Of a stretch of 64,000 nt of DNA, positions 9,763-19,519 are shown piece after piece. The notes beneath the pieces were generated by a model that ran no database searches, was not told where the DNA came from, and saw only the letters and a list, made by a program, of their open reading frames with translations. Position numbers and translations under genes: made by a program. Source of the stretch: Nakaseomyces glabratus (taxonomy: Eukaryota; Ascomycota; Saccharomycetes; Saccharomycetales; Saccharomycetaceae); contig NC_088952.1 of the NCBI RefSeq assembly GCF_010111755.1, positions 434,001 through 498,000 of the forward strand, read 5' to 3'. The stretch's first letter is position 1; every line of letters begins with the position of its first letter.

Positions 9763-10609
9763 TACTATTGTCTCAATTACTACTCCTAGTTCGTTGTCTC
9801 CAAAGCTATAATAGAATTGTAAATTAGGAGTTAGAAAGTATAATCTATAACTTATAAGTTCAAGTGATGGGGGGGGATGAGAGGTACAGAACCCTTGCGT
9901 ATTACTCCCTTCCCAATAAACAAGAAATTTTCGAGAGTTCTGAACGGGACTGAGACGTGAAGACGAGACGAAGGGCCCTCCCTATGTAGTACATGGTGAT
10001 ATGGAATGTTCGGTCACATGTATTTTAATCTACTTGTACGTAATGCATGTGACATTCTTGACGTATAGTATTATATAGGGATTCCGGACATTCAAACATT
10101 AACGCCGACACTTATTGCCTGTGGCTATTTTTTAGGGGACAAGAGAGAAGTGAGTCACATGTTTTTTCACCTTGTTATATTTCTTCTTCTATGCAGTTTC
10201 CTCGAGAAGTATGAATAATAGTCCATGATGAAGCATTTTTACAGTAGATATTCTATATTCTGTATTCTATATTCTGTATTTTGGTGGTTGGTATTTGTTG
10301 TTTGTTGTTTGTGTGGGATTCTGGTTACTCATTTACTCCCCATTCGTCCATGGATATAATATGGGTTGTTGGTGTGACCTTTACTACAATCCCCCCCACC
10401 CATAGTGCGATGACCAAAGGTTGAAGTGACCCTATGCACATCGGTCATAGCCACTTCGGAGGTTTTGTTATAGTCCAGTCAAGCAACTCTGCATCTTGCA
10501 GTTTGCAGTATATAATAAGATTGGGTTTGATATCTGGGAAGCCCCATATGTAGCTTAGCTCTTGCCTTTTACTTATCCCATACATACTGGAAACCAAAAA
10601 AAAGAACCA
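9763..10609. promoter_or_regulatory. RAS1 / CRC1 divergent promoter with three Cbf1-type E-boxes
   Basis: The sequence GTCACATG occurs at 10013-10020 and 10154-10161, and in reverse at 10046-10053. This octamer is the RTCACRTG site bound by Cbf1 or related bHLH factors. The third copy overlaps TGAGTCA (10151-10157), a Gcn4/AP-1-type site. G/C runs occur at 9866-9872 and 10392-10399. The region separates divergent starts, so either gene could be the target. Confidence 0.65.
10249..10280. repeat. 14-bp tandem repeat, 2.3 copies
   Basis: TATTCTATATTCTG is repeated exactly at 10249-10262 and 10263-10276, followed by a partial third copy. It lies in the CRC1 promoter. Confidence 0.9.
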
Positions 10610-11563
10610 ATGTCTGACACACCTGCTGAAACAAATATTCTGGAACACAAGACCGATGCGTTCCGTGAGAACATGAAAGCATTGGTAGCTGGTGGTGTGG
10701 GTGGTGTGTGCGCCGTGCTGACTGGGCACCCCTTCGACCTGATCAAAGTCCGGTGCCAGAGCAACCAGGCCAAGTCCACCATGGACGCGGTGTCCATCAT
10801 TCTCAAGGAAGCCCGGAGCTTGTCCACTGTGAATGGCTCGCTGACTACATCTCTGTTCTTCAAGAACTCGGTGAAGGGCTTCTACAAAGGTGTTATCCCA
10901 CCTCTGATCGGTGTCACGCCGATATTCGCCGTCTCCTTCTGGGGTTACGACATCGGGAAGAGACTGGTCACTTGGAAACAGGCCTCCGATGCCCCATTGA
11001 CCACGGCACAGATGGCCACCGCGGGGTTCATCAGTGCAATCCCAACGACTCTGGTCACTGCACCCACAGAGAGAATAAAAGTCGTCCTGCAGACAAACTC
11101 CGAGTTTAAGGGCTCTTTCATCAAAGCTGCAAAGCATATAGTCAGCACCGGTGGTGTCAAATCGCTGTTCAATGGTTCCCTGGCGACTTTGGCCAGGGAC
11201 GGTCCCGGCTCCGCTCTGTACTTTGCATCCTATGAGCTCTCAAAGGCCTTCTTGAACAAGAGCGTCGCCAAGAAGGATAAGGACGAAGTGAACTTGGCCA
11301 ACGTCTGCCTCGCAGGTGGTATCGCTGGTATGTCCATGTGGCTAGTGGTGTTCCCAATTGACACAATTAAGACAAGGCTGCAAGTGGCAACCACTCCTAT
11401 ATCAATGGTACAGGCGACAAAGGATATCTACATACAGAGAGGTGGAATAAAGGGTTTCTTCCCAGGTCTCGGACCAGCACTACTAAGATCGTTCCCTGCC
11501 AACGCAGCTACTTTCTTGGGTGTCGAGCTGACTCATGCATTCTTCAAGAAGTACAACTTCTGA
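10610..11563 (+). CDS. CRC1: Mitochondrial carnitine/acylcarnitine carrier (Crc1)
   Basis: The protein has 317 residues with three repeats of the mitochondrial carrier fold. The three signatures are HPFDLIKVRCQ (40-50), APTERIKVVLQ and FPIDTIKTRLQ. The GGVGGVCAVLTGHPFD start and the central APTERIKV..QT are typical of carnitine carriers. It exchanges acetylcarnitine and carnitine across the inner membrane. The open frame runs 16 codons upstream to a TTG; I chose the ATG at 10610, preceded by an A-rich leader. Synteny matches YOR100C. Confidence 0.94.
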   Translation: MSDTPAETNILEHKTDAFRENMKALVAGGVGGVCAVLTGHPFDLIKVRCQSNQAKSTMDAVSIILKEARSLSTVNGSLTTSLFFKNSVKGFYKGVIPPLIGVTPIFAVSFWGYDIGKRLVTWKQASDAPLTTAQMATAGFISAIPTTLVTAPTERIKVVLQTNSEFKGSFIKAAKHIVSTGGVKSLFNGSLATLARDGPGSALYFASYELSKAFLNKSVAKKDKDEVNLANVCLAGGIAGMSMWLVVFPIDTIKTRLQVATTPISMVQATKDIYIQRGGIKGFFPGLGPALLRSFPANAATFLGVELTHAFFKKYNF

Positions 11564-12120
11564 TCGTGGTCTAGTAAATGCATACCAATTAGTATGATAT
11601 GCATGTTGTATCCAAAGAAAAAACTGTTCTATTTAATTTGCATAATTTATTTGTATTTATAGTTGATTTAAAACAAGCTTTATTATTATGGCACTATAAG
11701 GAATATTAAATTTATAAAGTATTGTTCAATCTTTGGTTGGGCTCAATGCTAAATGAATGTTGGCACCGCTTTTACATAGTTCAGTAATGACATCGCTGCG
11801 GGTGCTTTATCCCATGTATAATAATAAACCACTGTTGCTATAACGTCACATAATATAAAAAATAATTATCCGAAGACATATTATAGTATTATATACATAT
11901 TTATGTTAATTCCATTGTAGATCTCGATAGCTATCAGTTATCAGCAGAAAAATCCAGCAGTGTTGAAACTGATCATGCTGTACATTCTAACATAAAGTCA
12001 TTGATAATGAGAGTTGGAAGAACCAACAATTAATTTATATAAGGGGAACGCGATCACCTCCTTTTTGAAAGAATGAAATACATCGCGTTCCTTTGCAATG
12101 CGTCGTCAGCTAGAAGGTTA
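11564..12120. other. Convergent 3' spacer CRC1 / KTR1
   Basis: This 557-bp AT-rich region holds the 3' ends of two converging genes. No reading frame or RNA gene could be supported. Confidence 0.6.
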
Positions 12121-13344
12121 TCAGACCTTCATGCCAACGTGCTCTTGCCATCCAAGTGGCTTTGTCAACTTGTTAACGTTGTAGTACTTTAGAGCACAAG
12201 AGTATGGCACCCAAGTAAAGTCCTTGTTTGGATGACAATCACATCTGTTAGATAATCTGATGTTTTCGTCAATTGGACAAGCATGGAAAGGAGGATGGTA
12301 GTATCCCAAGTCACCGAAGTGGTGAATTTCATCTCTGTCCAAGAACAACGCAGCACCAATTGAGTGAACTGGAGCATCACCCCATCTCTCGTAGAAGAAA
12401 CCACCAGCATGGTCTAAGTAATCAAAGTAAGCACTGTAGGCTTCACCTCTCCATAAGTCCAAGGAGGCGATTTCAAAGTTGGACCAGAAATGGCACAAGT
12501 TGTAAGACTCACCTTGGTCGTCAGAGATGAAATCCAACATGCTGTTCTTTGCCAAGTGTTGTGGGAACTTCTTGATAAATTCAACAGTGGTTTGCCATAA
12601 GGTCTTGATGGTTGCTTCGTATTCCAACAAAGAGACGGTGAAACCGTACTTCTTACCGTTGTCCTTCATGAACTTAAAGACATCGTAATTGACATCACAG
12701 TGCAACTTGGTACCAGGTTCCACACGCCAGTAGTATTCGTACTCATCAAGGACTTTTTGTCTGTAGAAGAAACCGGACTCGAAACGACACATATGTCTAT
12801 AAGGCTCAGAGAAACCGTAGATAATCTTTTGCTTCTTCATTTCTTCTCTGGTGAGTCTGGCCTTTTCCTGGTCGATCCATTCAGGGTAGGACCAGTGCTC
12901 ACGAGGGATTAGACCGTATTTGGTCTTACCAGAGGTCATAGCAGTGGTGGTGGTGATAAATTCCTGAGTGAAGGGCTCATCGTTAAGGAACACCCAATCG
13001 TAGTGGAAATGGCGGTTGAATCTGTCTTCGACGTTCTTGATCGTTGGCAGCAGTTCCCACAAGTCCTTGTTACGGACCAAAGTCACGAAAGTAGCTCTAA
13101 CCTTCTTGCTTTCTGGGTAATGGCCGTCCTCGTCGGCATAAGTGTACTTGTAACCAGTGTTACCCGTGATAGCAGTAGAAGCACCCTTCACAGGCTTGCC
13201 AGAGTGGAAGAACTCACCGCCAGAAACAGTAGAGTAGAGGAAGAAGGTGGACAGGAAAAGTACCAAAGCGATACCAATTCTCTTCACCAGAGGTTCCTTA
13301 CCAGGAGGTATTCTAAGTTTCGACATGATCCGCTTCTCGTCCAT
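12121..13344 (-). CDS. KTR1: Alpha-1,2-mannosyltransferase, KRE2/MNT1 family (Ktr1)
   Basis: The protein has 407 residues, or 401 if translation starts at the second Met (residue 7), which resembles the yeast start better. It is a type II Golgi protein: a short basic tail, one signal anchor (about 23-41) and a glycosyltransferase family 15 domain. Family motifs include VFLNDEPFTQEF, YWRVEPGTKLHCD, YNLCHFWSNFEI with the conserved catalytic-region Glu, ERWGDAPVHSI and YHPPFHACP. It adds mannose to O- and N-linked glycans. Position next to CRC1 matches YOR099W; KTR3 or KRE2 would be the alternatives. Confidence 0.9.
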   Translation of the reverse strand: MDEKRIMSKLRIPPGKEPLVKRIGIALVLFLSTFFLYSTVSGGEFFHSGKPVKGASTAITGNTGYKYTYADEDGHYPESKKVRATFVTLVRNKDLWELLPTIKNVEDRFNRHFHYDWVFLNDEPFTQEFITTTTAMTSGKTKYGLIPREHWSYPEWIDQEKARLTREEMKKQKIIYGFSEPYRHMCRFESGFFYRQKVLDEYEYYWRVEPGTKLHCDVNYDVFKFMKDNGKKYGFTVSLLEYEATIKTLWQTTVEFIKKFPQHLAKNSMLDFISDDQGESYNLCHFWSNFEIASLDLWRGEAYSAYFDYLDHAGGFFYERWGDAPVHSIGAALFLDRDEIHHFGDLGYYHPPFHACPIDENIRLSNRCDCHPNKDFTWVPYSCALKYYNVNKLTKPLGWQEHVGMKV

Positions 13345-14189
13345 GGCTCAATGTCTTGTAGTTCTTGTAACAGATAAAAATAATAAGCTTACCAAGACCA
13401 CAACGAATATATACTTTTTAAGCAAGAAACAACTTTGGCAGGTAAATCCTCTTTTTATGTAACATCCAGAAAGAGAAGAAATTTTTTGGACAAAGAGAGC
13501 TTTGGGATACAGGGTCCCTTCAGCATAACGAAGACCCGTTCGTTAAAGTGAGCAAAGCAACAAGGGTGATTGACCTGCTGGTGTAGTGCTCCCACACTGA
13601 AACAATCGTCAAGGCAACATTTCTCGCGTCTCACCACTCCTCTCCTTCGAATCGAGAACTAGTGATAATCCTGCAATGTGCTGCATGCTGCATATTGATG
13701 TCCTTTCAATGTAGTAGAGCTTTGCCAATCACATATGTGTGCCCTTCCCTTCTACTTCCCTCCCCACCCCACCAATATCCAGCAACAGAGCAGAACACTG
13801 TACTGACTGTTCCTTTGTTAGTTGCTGAATTAGTTGGACACTGACGTTTGCGTTTATTATACTGAACTTGCTTCAAATGAGTCTGTCTGTGCGAAGCAGT
13901 CTAAGCGTGGTGTCGAACTGAGAAGTATCTATAAATATAACGTCGTTCAGGCTGGCAATGGTATATTGCACCATACAGCGCATGGGCTAAGCTCATTGGA
14001 TGGACAGGGAATGAGGTAATAGTGCAAACGTAATGCTATATATATAATCACCCATATAATTGCAAAAAAAAAACTATACTCTATAAAGATAAGCTGCTGT
14101 AAAATTGAGAGTGCTACTTTCTACGCTAAAAATGGTAGTGTTAGATAGCGTTGACAGTACTGTATCGTAGACCGAGTACTACTCGAGTG
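13345..14189. promoter_or_regulatory. KTR1 promoter and 3' end of the YNL108C-like gene
   Basis: This 845-bp spacer marks a synteny break between the YOR099W block and the YNL108C block. It contains pyrimidine-rich runs near 13744-13770 and an 11-bp A tract near 14065. A frame at 13834-14019 begins with TTG and was not accepted. Confidence 0.55.
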
Positions 14190-14975
14190 CTAGTTGATCT
14201 CTCCACGTAGTCTTCTGGCTTTGATGTCTGCGTCAGAGCCGGCTTCAAACCCATAGGTGAAGTTCCAGTCCATCTCGGCACCGTCTTTCAAGAAAGAGGT
14301 CTCACCATTCATCTTCAGGAGCCAGTTGTTCCCGGTGTATTCGAACCAATCAATGGAACAGCTGGCGTTATGCAGAACGTTTCCTTGTTCGTCTATACTG
14401 TCTCTGACATTTTCGATGTTTAGCAGCTTCATACCAATGCATTGCTTAGTCGCGGCGTGTGTAACAAACAAGACACGCTCGATGTCTGGATAGTCCCTTT
14501 GCATCCTGTCAAGAAACTTCGAAAGGAAATCTCCACTGCGTGCAAAGATCTCTTGCTCAGTCTCACCTTTCCCGCTCGGTATCACTGTGGGCCCACCCCA
14601 CTGGGTGTCGAAAGTAACCTCAGGGAACAACTCTGATAGCTGTGCCACAGTGGCTGGCTCAGGGATCACCGGTCTGTCGGGTTTGTACCATTCCCCAAGA
14701 CCACGTTCAATGATAAGTGGCAGGTCCAGCGCCTTCACAACGGGCTCACTGGTCTGAACACAACGGTAAAATGGAGACGTGAATACCATCTGAGGCTTAC
14801 GCTCTTCGTCCCATGTCGCCGATATATACTCAGCCAGCTGCTTCGCTTGGTCGACTCCATGTTCAGCTAGCGGTACATCACTGTCTATGCCGGTTGGAGG
14901 TGCAGGGTAAGGTCCCTCAGGTAACCAGTTTGACCTGTACCCATGTCTAGCCACATATATTGTCTTCAGAGCCAT
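14190..14975 (-). CDS. Histidine-phosphatase-fold protein related to Tfc7 (YNL108C-like)
   Basis: The protein has 261 residues. The N-terminal catalytic motif TIYVARHGYRSNW (Arg10, His11, Gly12) and the second histidine in FVTHAAT place it in the histidine phosphatase superfamily. PEGPYPAPPTGIDSDVPLAEHG and the tail EAGSDADIK are shared with S. cerevisiae Tfc7 (tau55 of TFIIIC) and its paralogue YNL108C. It has no C-terminal tau131-binding extension as in Tfc7 (435 residues), so it matches the 270-residue YNL108C in length. YAF9 and INP52 next door confirm the YNL108C position. The substrate is unknown. Confidence 0.88.
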   Translation of the reverse strand: MALKTIYVARHGYRSNWLPEGPYPAPPTGIDSDVPLAEHGVDQAKQLAEYISATWDEERKPQMVFTSPFYRCVQTSEPVVKALDLPLIIERGLGEWYKPDRPVIPEPATVAQLSELFPEVTFDTQWGGPTVIPSGKGETEQEIFARSGDFLSKFLDRMQRDYPDIERVLFVTHAATKQCIGMKLLNIENVRDSIDEQGNVLHNASCSIDWFEYTGNNWLLKMNGETSFLKDGAEMDWNFTYGFEAGSDADIKARRLRGEIN

Positions 14976-15324
14976 CTTGCTTATCTAGCCTATGTCACTT
15001 CCACGCTGGTCAATCAAAATCCAAACTCATGCTTACAGAGAGAATCTTTGGTACTAAACCTCTTCATCCTCTTTTATACATCCTAATACACAACAAGTCG
15101 AGACTATTCCATGTGATGAGCTGAATTCTACATTTTTTTCAAATTTCTTTCTTTTTTTGCAGTCACAGGCTGGCAAAAAATCGTTATATAGCTAAACATT
15201 GCACATAGCACTATCACCTTGCTTGAACTGTTTACTTTAGAATGCCACATCTATCTCGTCAATTGCTGTTCAGAATTTGTGGACATCAAGGCCCATATAG
15301 CAGCGGTGAAGAGACTTTGAAGTA
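14976..15324. promoter_or_regulatory. Bidirectional promoter YNL108C-like / YAF9
   Basis: This 349-bp spacer lies between divergent starts, with T-rich tracts at about 15130-15162. No specific factor site is recognised. Confidence 0.5.
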
Positions 15325-15990
15325 ATGGCACCTCCCACTAGCAAGAGAATCAAGACACTGTCTGTAAGTCGAGCAGTAATCTATGGGAATACTGCGAAGA
15401 AGATCGGTGAGAACAGGCCACCAAACGCACCCAGTGAGCATACACATCTATGGACCATCTTTGTGAGGAGTCCTACAGGAGATGACATATCATATTTCAT
15501 CAAGAAGGTGGTGTTCAAGTTGCATGAGACCTACCCGAATCCTGTGAGAACCATTGAGGCTCCTCCATTTGAACTCACCGAAACAGGATGGGGTGAATTT
15601 GATATAAACATCAAGATTTACTTTGTGGAAGAAAGTAATGAGAAGTTCATTAATTTCTACCACAGGCTGCGATTACATCCATATGTGAACGTTAATCCAC
15701 CGATGTCCACAGAGGTTAAGAAGGAAGAAACTGGCAATGCCACCACATCAGATGAAATTAGTTCTATATTCTATGATGAAATCGTGTTTAATGAACCTTA
15801 TGAAGACTTCTTTAAGATTCTAGTCTCAAAACCAGGCAATCTATTACCTTCAAACAAAACTGAAGACTGTCTTTTCTCTAGACAGCTTGAGCAAGACGAA
15901 TTAACAAGAATTAAAATGGCTTCTAGTAACGTTGATAAAGAAATTGAAATATATAAGAAGAAACTTGAGGATACCCTTAAGTCGCGTTAA
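15325..15990 (+). CDS. YAF9: YEATS-domain subunit of NuA4 and SWR1 (Yaf9)
   Basis: The protein has 221 residues. The YEATS domain (about 10-125) shows IYGNTAKKIGENRPPNAPSEHTHLW, VRSPTGDDISYFIKKVVFKLH and a PPFELTETGWGEFDI block that forms the acyl-lysine reader pocket. The C-terminal 35 residues form a charged coiled coil, as in yeast Yaf9. Yaf9 reads acetylated histone H3 for the NuA4 acetyltransferase and the SWR1 H2A.Z remodeller. Length and start agree with the family (226 in S. cerevisiae). Confidence 0.96.
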   Translation: MAPPTSKRIKTLSVSRAVIYGNTAKKIGENRPPNAPSEHTHLWTIFVRSPTGDDISYFIKKVVFKLHETYPNPVRTIEAPPFELTETGWGEFDINIKIYFVEESNEKFINFYHRLRLHPYVNVNPPMSTEVKKEETGNATTSDEISSIFYDEIVFNEPYEDFFKILVSKPGNLLPSNKTEDCLFSRQLEQDELTRIKMASSNVDKEIEIYKKKLEDTLKSR

Positions 15991-16228
15991 GCCTAACGTG
16001 CACCTAATTTAACATATTGTCTGTTCCATTGCTGGTCTTGGAAGACACCATATCGAATACGATTTACACCCGATAAACTACTCGCATTATACTAACACTA
16101 TGCACATTTAAAATTTTATATGCTCATTTATAAACATCGTTGTAATATATAATATCTCGATAAAAATCTATCATACACAATACAAGTCGTCATAATCAAA
16201 ATAAGATAATACATTGTCTTCAATTTGC

Positions 16229-19200
16229 TTATTTTGGTTGCAAAGGCTTCCATGAGTCTAGAGTTAAACTCTCGAGTTCTGGTTTCTTTTCAGGTTTCGC
16301 TGGTGGAATCTTGCGCTTGCCTTCTCCTTCATTATTAGATTTCAGAGAAATTGGAGGTGACGAAACTTTTGGCTTAGGAGAAGGAGATAGCGCTTTAACA
16401 TCAACACTACTTTGACTCGAATTTTTTGGTGTTAATACAATGGAATCAGAAAACCCGGGTGGGAGTACCTTACGTTTAGGGGGCACTTGTGGACTCAAGA
16501 CAGTTGGCTTTGGAGTAGCCGGAGAAGAGAGTCTGCTTCCATTGGACTCAACCTCTAACTCCTTCTTTGGCTGAATTCTAGGTGCTGGTGGAGGTGGTGC
16601 TGATAACTTAGGTTTAACACTTTTATCAATTGCTCCTGGAGAACTCAACACGGATGCTGAACTTGATCTTACTTCTGTATCTTGTTGTGCGTTCCGATTT
16701 CTCGGTGTTAAAGATGCAAACGATGATGTGGATGATTGAAGAGAGTGTGAGAGAGGCGCTTCAAAATTGATCGATGAGGTCTGAGATCCATTAGTTTGTT
16801 CAGATTGAGTGCGTGACTCTATGTCAAGATCCAATAAAAGATTGTTAGTCAAAGAGGTCTCTTCTGGATGCTCAATCTTGTATTCCTTATGAAGAGCTTG
16901 AACTATACGGTGCTTCTTATCATCATCAATGAAAGTCACTTTCGCCCTATATGCTGCATACACAGGCCTATGGTCACTTAGTAGAAGATGTGCATCAGAA
17001 TATGCCAATGGATACAAGTTTTCGCCCTTATATATGATTCTATCAGTCCATGAAGGTGTCCTCGCCTTTTCAGAAGAATCATAGTTGTCGCTCCCATAAT
17101 CATACTTATAAGTTGGTCTAAATTTTAATGTAGGTTCTTTAAATTCCTTGAAGACAACACCAGCATTGATTTCTTGAGTTAATTGGTCATACTTCAGTAA
17201 TTTATCTATATACCCATCAGGTTGTGTTACTAACAGTTTCCTCACTTCCTCATTAGTCAATTGGATTCTATAGTTCAAATCGCCAAGCCAAAAAATGGAG
17301 TCATGATGAGAGATGTTCTTGGACCTCGTGAACTGAGTGCCGTTTGTAATACTTTCAAAGTCATTTCTTCTCTCGTCAATGTTATTGGCACCCGCAGCAA
17401 GATGTGCATTAACAAAACAGAAGGATGTATTACCGTAGTCGAATCTAATAGAGACAGCACCTTTGTTACCAGTCATACCACCAAACCCCGTTTTCTTAGA
17501 TGCTCCTTCAACTTGCTTAACATAATGTGCCTTGTCGGCCTTCACAAAAAATACAATTAATAATGAAGACATTTGTTCTACTCTTAGTAAGAGGTACTTA
17601 TCATCATACTGGTTTAAGCAATCGCTTACCATTGTCTCCCAAAATGATCCTTTAGTATAATCTGCATTTAAAATAGAACCAGCTGTTAATTCGATTACTT
17701 CCTGTAGGCCTAATACTACAATGTCAGGCTTAAATTTATCTCCGATTGGGAACAACCATTTAGACAAATCTGATCGCTTTGATGTCCCGTTGACGTTAAA
17801 TGATCCAACAAAAATATTAATATTTGAGTTATTGGTAAATTCCTCCGCTCTTTCATGCAATTTATTTGTAACATACTCGTTAAAAGGATCATACAATTCG
17901 ACACTCTTCTGATCAGCCAATCTACCCAATAAACAATCAATATTCTGCTGCTTTCCTTTATCCATAAAATTGTTGATATACATTCTACTAACTGATTTGG
18001 TAGCATCAGAAAGGACACCAGCCAAAGACATTTTACCTTTACGTGAAAAGGATGATTTCAAAGCGTTAGTACCAGTATAGATTTGAGAAATTTGATCACC
18101 ATGATCTGCCCATAAGGTGTTGTGCTTAATAGCAAAATCCTCTTCATCAATAAAACTTTTGGGTCCAATGATTTGAAAATCTTCTAAGAATATCTTAAAG
18201 ACGGCCAACGATACAGTCTGTTGAACTAAATTGGTCCTGTCCAAACAATCCAAACAATTTACACGGAAAACACCATGTTGCTCAGAAAGCACTTTTTTGT
18301 CCTTAACATCATAAGAAAAATAACCAGCTTCTAGAATGGAGTTTGACAGCAGCGGCAAAACTCTACGAACAGCAGAAAACCCCTCTTGTGATGTTTCTTT
18401 ATGAAAATCAAAATGTGAGTAGAAGACATCATCATTCAACCTTAACGATTTTGAATCTACAATCTGTTGTTTGTATCTCTGTGAAAGCTCTATTTCGGAC
18501 GATTTTGTAGACAACAGATTAACTACATGTACTGGCCCGTACTTTTCAATTAACCTATGAAAGTGTTTGTCAAATACAGGTTGAGTTGCCTCCTTTGATC
18601 TCGTAATTTGAACTTTAGGATTTATCAAGGATGTATCTTGTTCCCAAAAAACAGGTATGCTACCTCTAATTATTGTAAATGAATAGCAATACTCGTTAGA
18701 GTACATAATGAACTCGGTTTCTACAAAGTTGGCCACATTGGCATCGTCATCAACACCACGAGCATTGAATCTTGTCCCAGCTCTTTTCCAACTCTGTTTT
18801 GAAATTACAGTAAGACCTACCTTAAGTTTTTTCACGTATGTCACAAACGTCTCAGCAAAGCCTCTAATGACTGTTGTTAAAAAACCCTCATCATCAAGGA
18901 TCCTCTTGGTTTCCATATCGAGTCTATCTCTGTAAGTTATAATCTCATTCATTAAAAAATAATTCCACATGTATTCTTCTTCAAAATTATCCACACTAAG
19001 GGAATGGTCACTAAAGCGTCTCTTCTGTAGTGTAGAAGTCAAATCGAAATTCGAACTGTAGTTGAAAGACCCATCAGATAGCAATTTCCTTAGTTCATAG
19101 CATGGGTGTCTTGGTAATGTCTCTTTCAAGTCGCTGGAATCTCTATTTGGAAGAACTGGATAACCAGAGTTATCAATTTCAACAAAATCCCATCTTGAAT

Positions 19201-19519
19201 CATTCAAGCAAAAGAAATCTACAGCATAAATCTTGTTCACAGTTTCACCAGGTATCGGTTGGGCAACCTTAGATTTCCCAGTGATAGCACCCAAGAAAAT
19301 ATATCCTTCAATTTCTATCATACCTATAAAGCCATGAACTTCATTATGTGTTAGTTTCTTAAACCCTTGATCTTTTAGTTGTCCCTTCTCAACAAGATCG
19401 ATAGCACAAAGAGGAGCATTAGTTGATTTGTTGTGACCGACTGATTTAAATATTAACGCATGTCTATCGGATACAATAGCAATCCGTCTATCCGGTTGCC
19501 TCGACAATAGTAGAAGCAT
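16229..19519 (-). CDS. INP52: Synaptojanin-like phosphoinositide phosphatase (Inp52)
   Basis: The protein has 1096 residues in three parts. A Sac1 domain (about 40-490) keeps the CX5RT motif in NCLDCLDRTN, so it should be active. An inositol 5-phosphatase domain (about 560-870) has FWLGDLNYR, SWTDRI and LLSDHRPVYA. A proline-rich tail (about 950-1096) carries PPPPAPR and PPAKPEKKP, suited to SH3 partners. It hydrolyses PI(4,5)P2 and other phosphoinositides at endocytic actin patches. Synteny with YNL108C and YAF9 favours INP52 (YNL106C) over its paralogue INP53. Confidence 0.93.
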   Translation of the reverse strand: MLLLLSRQPDRRIAIVSDRHALIFKSVGHNKSTNAPLCAIDLVEKGQLKDQGFKKLTHNEVHGFIGMIEIEGYIFLGAITGKSKVAQPIPGETVNKIYAVDFFCLNDSRWDFVEIDNSGYPVLPNRDSSDLKETLPRHPCYELRKLLSDGSFNYSSNFDLTSTLQKRRFSDHSLSVDNFEEEYMWNYFLMNEIITYRDRLDMETKRILDDEGFLTTVIRGFAETFVTYVKKLKVGLTVISKQSWKRAGTRFNARGVDDDANVANFVETEFIMYSNEYCYSFTIIRGSIPVFWEQDTSLINPKVQITRSKEATQPVFDKHFHRLIEKYGPVHVVNLLSTKSSEIELSQRYKQQIVDSKSLRLNDDVFYSHFDFHKETSQEGFSAVRRVLPLLSNSILEAGYFSYDVKDKKVLSEQHGVFRVNCLDCLDRTNLVQQTVSLAVFKIFLEDFQIIGPKSFIDEEDFAIKHNTLWADHGDQISQIYTGTNALKSSFSRKGKMSLAGVLSDATKSVSRMYINNFMDKGKQQNIDCLLGRLADQKSVELYDPFNEYVTNKLHERAEEFTNNSNINIFVGSFNVNGTSKRSDLSKWLFPIGDKFKPDIVVLGLQEVIELTAGSILNADYTKGSFWETMVSDCLNQYDDKYLLLRVEQMSSLLIVFFVKADKAHYVKQVEGASKKTGFGGMTGNKGAVSIRFDYGNTSFCFVNAHLAAGANNIDERRNDFESITNGTQFTRSKNISHHDSIFWLGDLNYRIQLTNEEVRKLLVTQPDGYIDKLLKYDQLTQEINAGVVFKEFKEPTLKFRPTYKYDYGSDNYDSSEKARTPSWTDRIIYKGENLYPLAYSDAHLLLSDHRPVYAAYRAKVTFIDDDKKHRIVQALHKEYKIEHPEETSLTNNLLLDLDIESRTQSEQTNGSQTSSINFEAPLSHSLQSSTSSFASLTPRNRNAQQDTEVRSSSASVLSSPGAIDKSVKPKLSAPPPPAPRIQPKKELEVESNGSRLSSPATPKPTVLSPQVPPKRKVLPPGFSDSIVLTPKNSSQSSVDVKALSPSPKPKVSSPPISLKSNNEGEGKRKIPPAKPEKKPELESLTLDSWKPLQPK

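Noticed and set aside
10013..10100. Centromere at the RAS1-CRC1 E-boxes
   Set aside because: CDEI-like octamers are present but no AT-rich CDEII or CDEIII follows; the sites are better read as Cbf1 sites in a promoter.
10562..10609. N-terminal extension of CRC1
   Set aside because: The extension begins with TTG; the ATG at 10610 gives the normal carrier length.
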